From: Druceiella hillmani
Lineage: Eukaryota > Arthropoda > Insecta > Lepidoptera > Hepialidae
Direction of reading: 5' to 3'
Assembly (NCBI GenBank): GCA_039881145.1
Contig: JAYKKI010000138.1
Coordinates: 3,340,001 to 3,404,000 of the forward strand
Length of the DNA stretch: 64,000 bases
Positions 63,961 through 64,000 of the stretch are shown in pieces. The notes below the pieces were generated by a model that saw only the letters and a program-made list of their open reading frames with translations, was not told where the DNA came from and searched no databases. A program made the translations under genes and the position numbers. How positions within the stretch are numbered: position 1 is the first letter of the stretch; each line of letters starts with the position of its first letter.

Positions 63961-64000
63961 AATTGACCTTGAAGTAGGAACGTGCAAAGAAGTTATTTTT
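63960..64000 (+). repeat. Second copy of the 41-bp repeat, abutting the mariner
   Basis: Matches 61619-61659 with one mismatch and in the same orientation. It supplies the stop codon (TGA, 63964-63966) that closes the transposase frame. It continues to the window edge, so this may be the start of a longer duplicated segment or a join in the assembly. Confidence 0.85.

Overview
This window looks like AT-rich nuclear DNA from an arthropod, most likely an insect. That is an inference from long (TA)n microsatellites, mariner, RTE-type and jockey-type transposon relics, and hammerhead-like repeats of the kind linked to Penelope-like elements. I cannot name the species. I find no convincing host protein-coding gene. 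Every open frame is short, and the recognisable ones belong to decayed transposons. Long low-complexity frames are translated (TA)n. Short host exons inside large introns cannot be excluded by eye.

Layout. 1-8.9 kb: unannotated AT-rich DNA with several near-perfect hairpins, two (TA)n tracts and one G-rich patch. 8.96-9.96 kb: two fold-back copies of a short element whose arms contain a hammerhead-ribozyme-like core, with a solo half copy at 23.84-23.93 kb. 12.8-13.4 kb (minus): a jockey-type LINE relic. 16.7-18.5 kb (plus): a 5'-truncated, heavily mutated RTE-type LINE. 20.86-21.90 kb and 32.30-33.33 kb (minus): two near full-length but dead mariner transposase genes. 31.03-31.48 kb: a diverged minisatellite of about 28-30 bp per unit. 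63.36-63.96 kb: a much younger mariner fragment, internally inverted, ending in a copied piece of upstream DNA.

At larger scale the second half is built from two old collinear duplications. About 26.27-30.13 kb is repeated at 34.01-37.13 kb, and about 38.15-45.78 kb is repeated at 53.77-59.60 kb. Both pairs are noncoding and in the same orientation. They keep islands of higher similarity, some containing TATA-like promoter sequence. One copy of the second pair carries an extra insertion with a second, different hammerhead-like motif (58.74-58.80 kb).

The best lead for an interesting system is the hammerhead-like RNA. The first family has a CUGANGA core, a 5-bp stem II, GAAA, a self-complementary stem III and a GUC site followed by a short matching stem I. 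It occurs head-to-head in fold-back elements, with no reverse transcriptase in the window.
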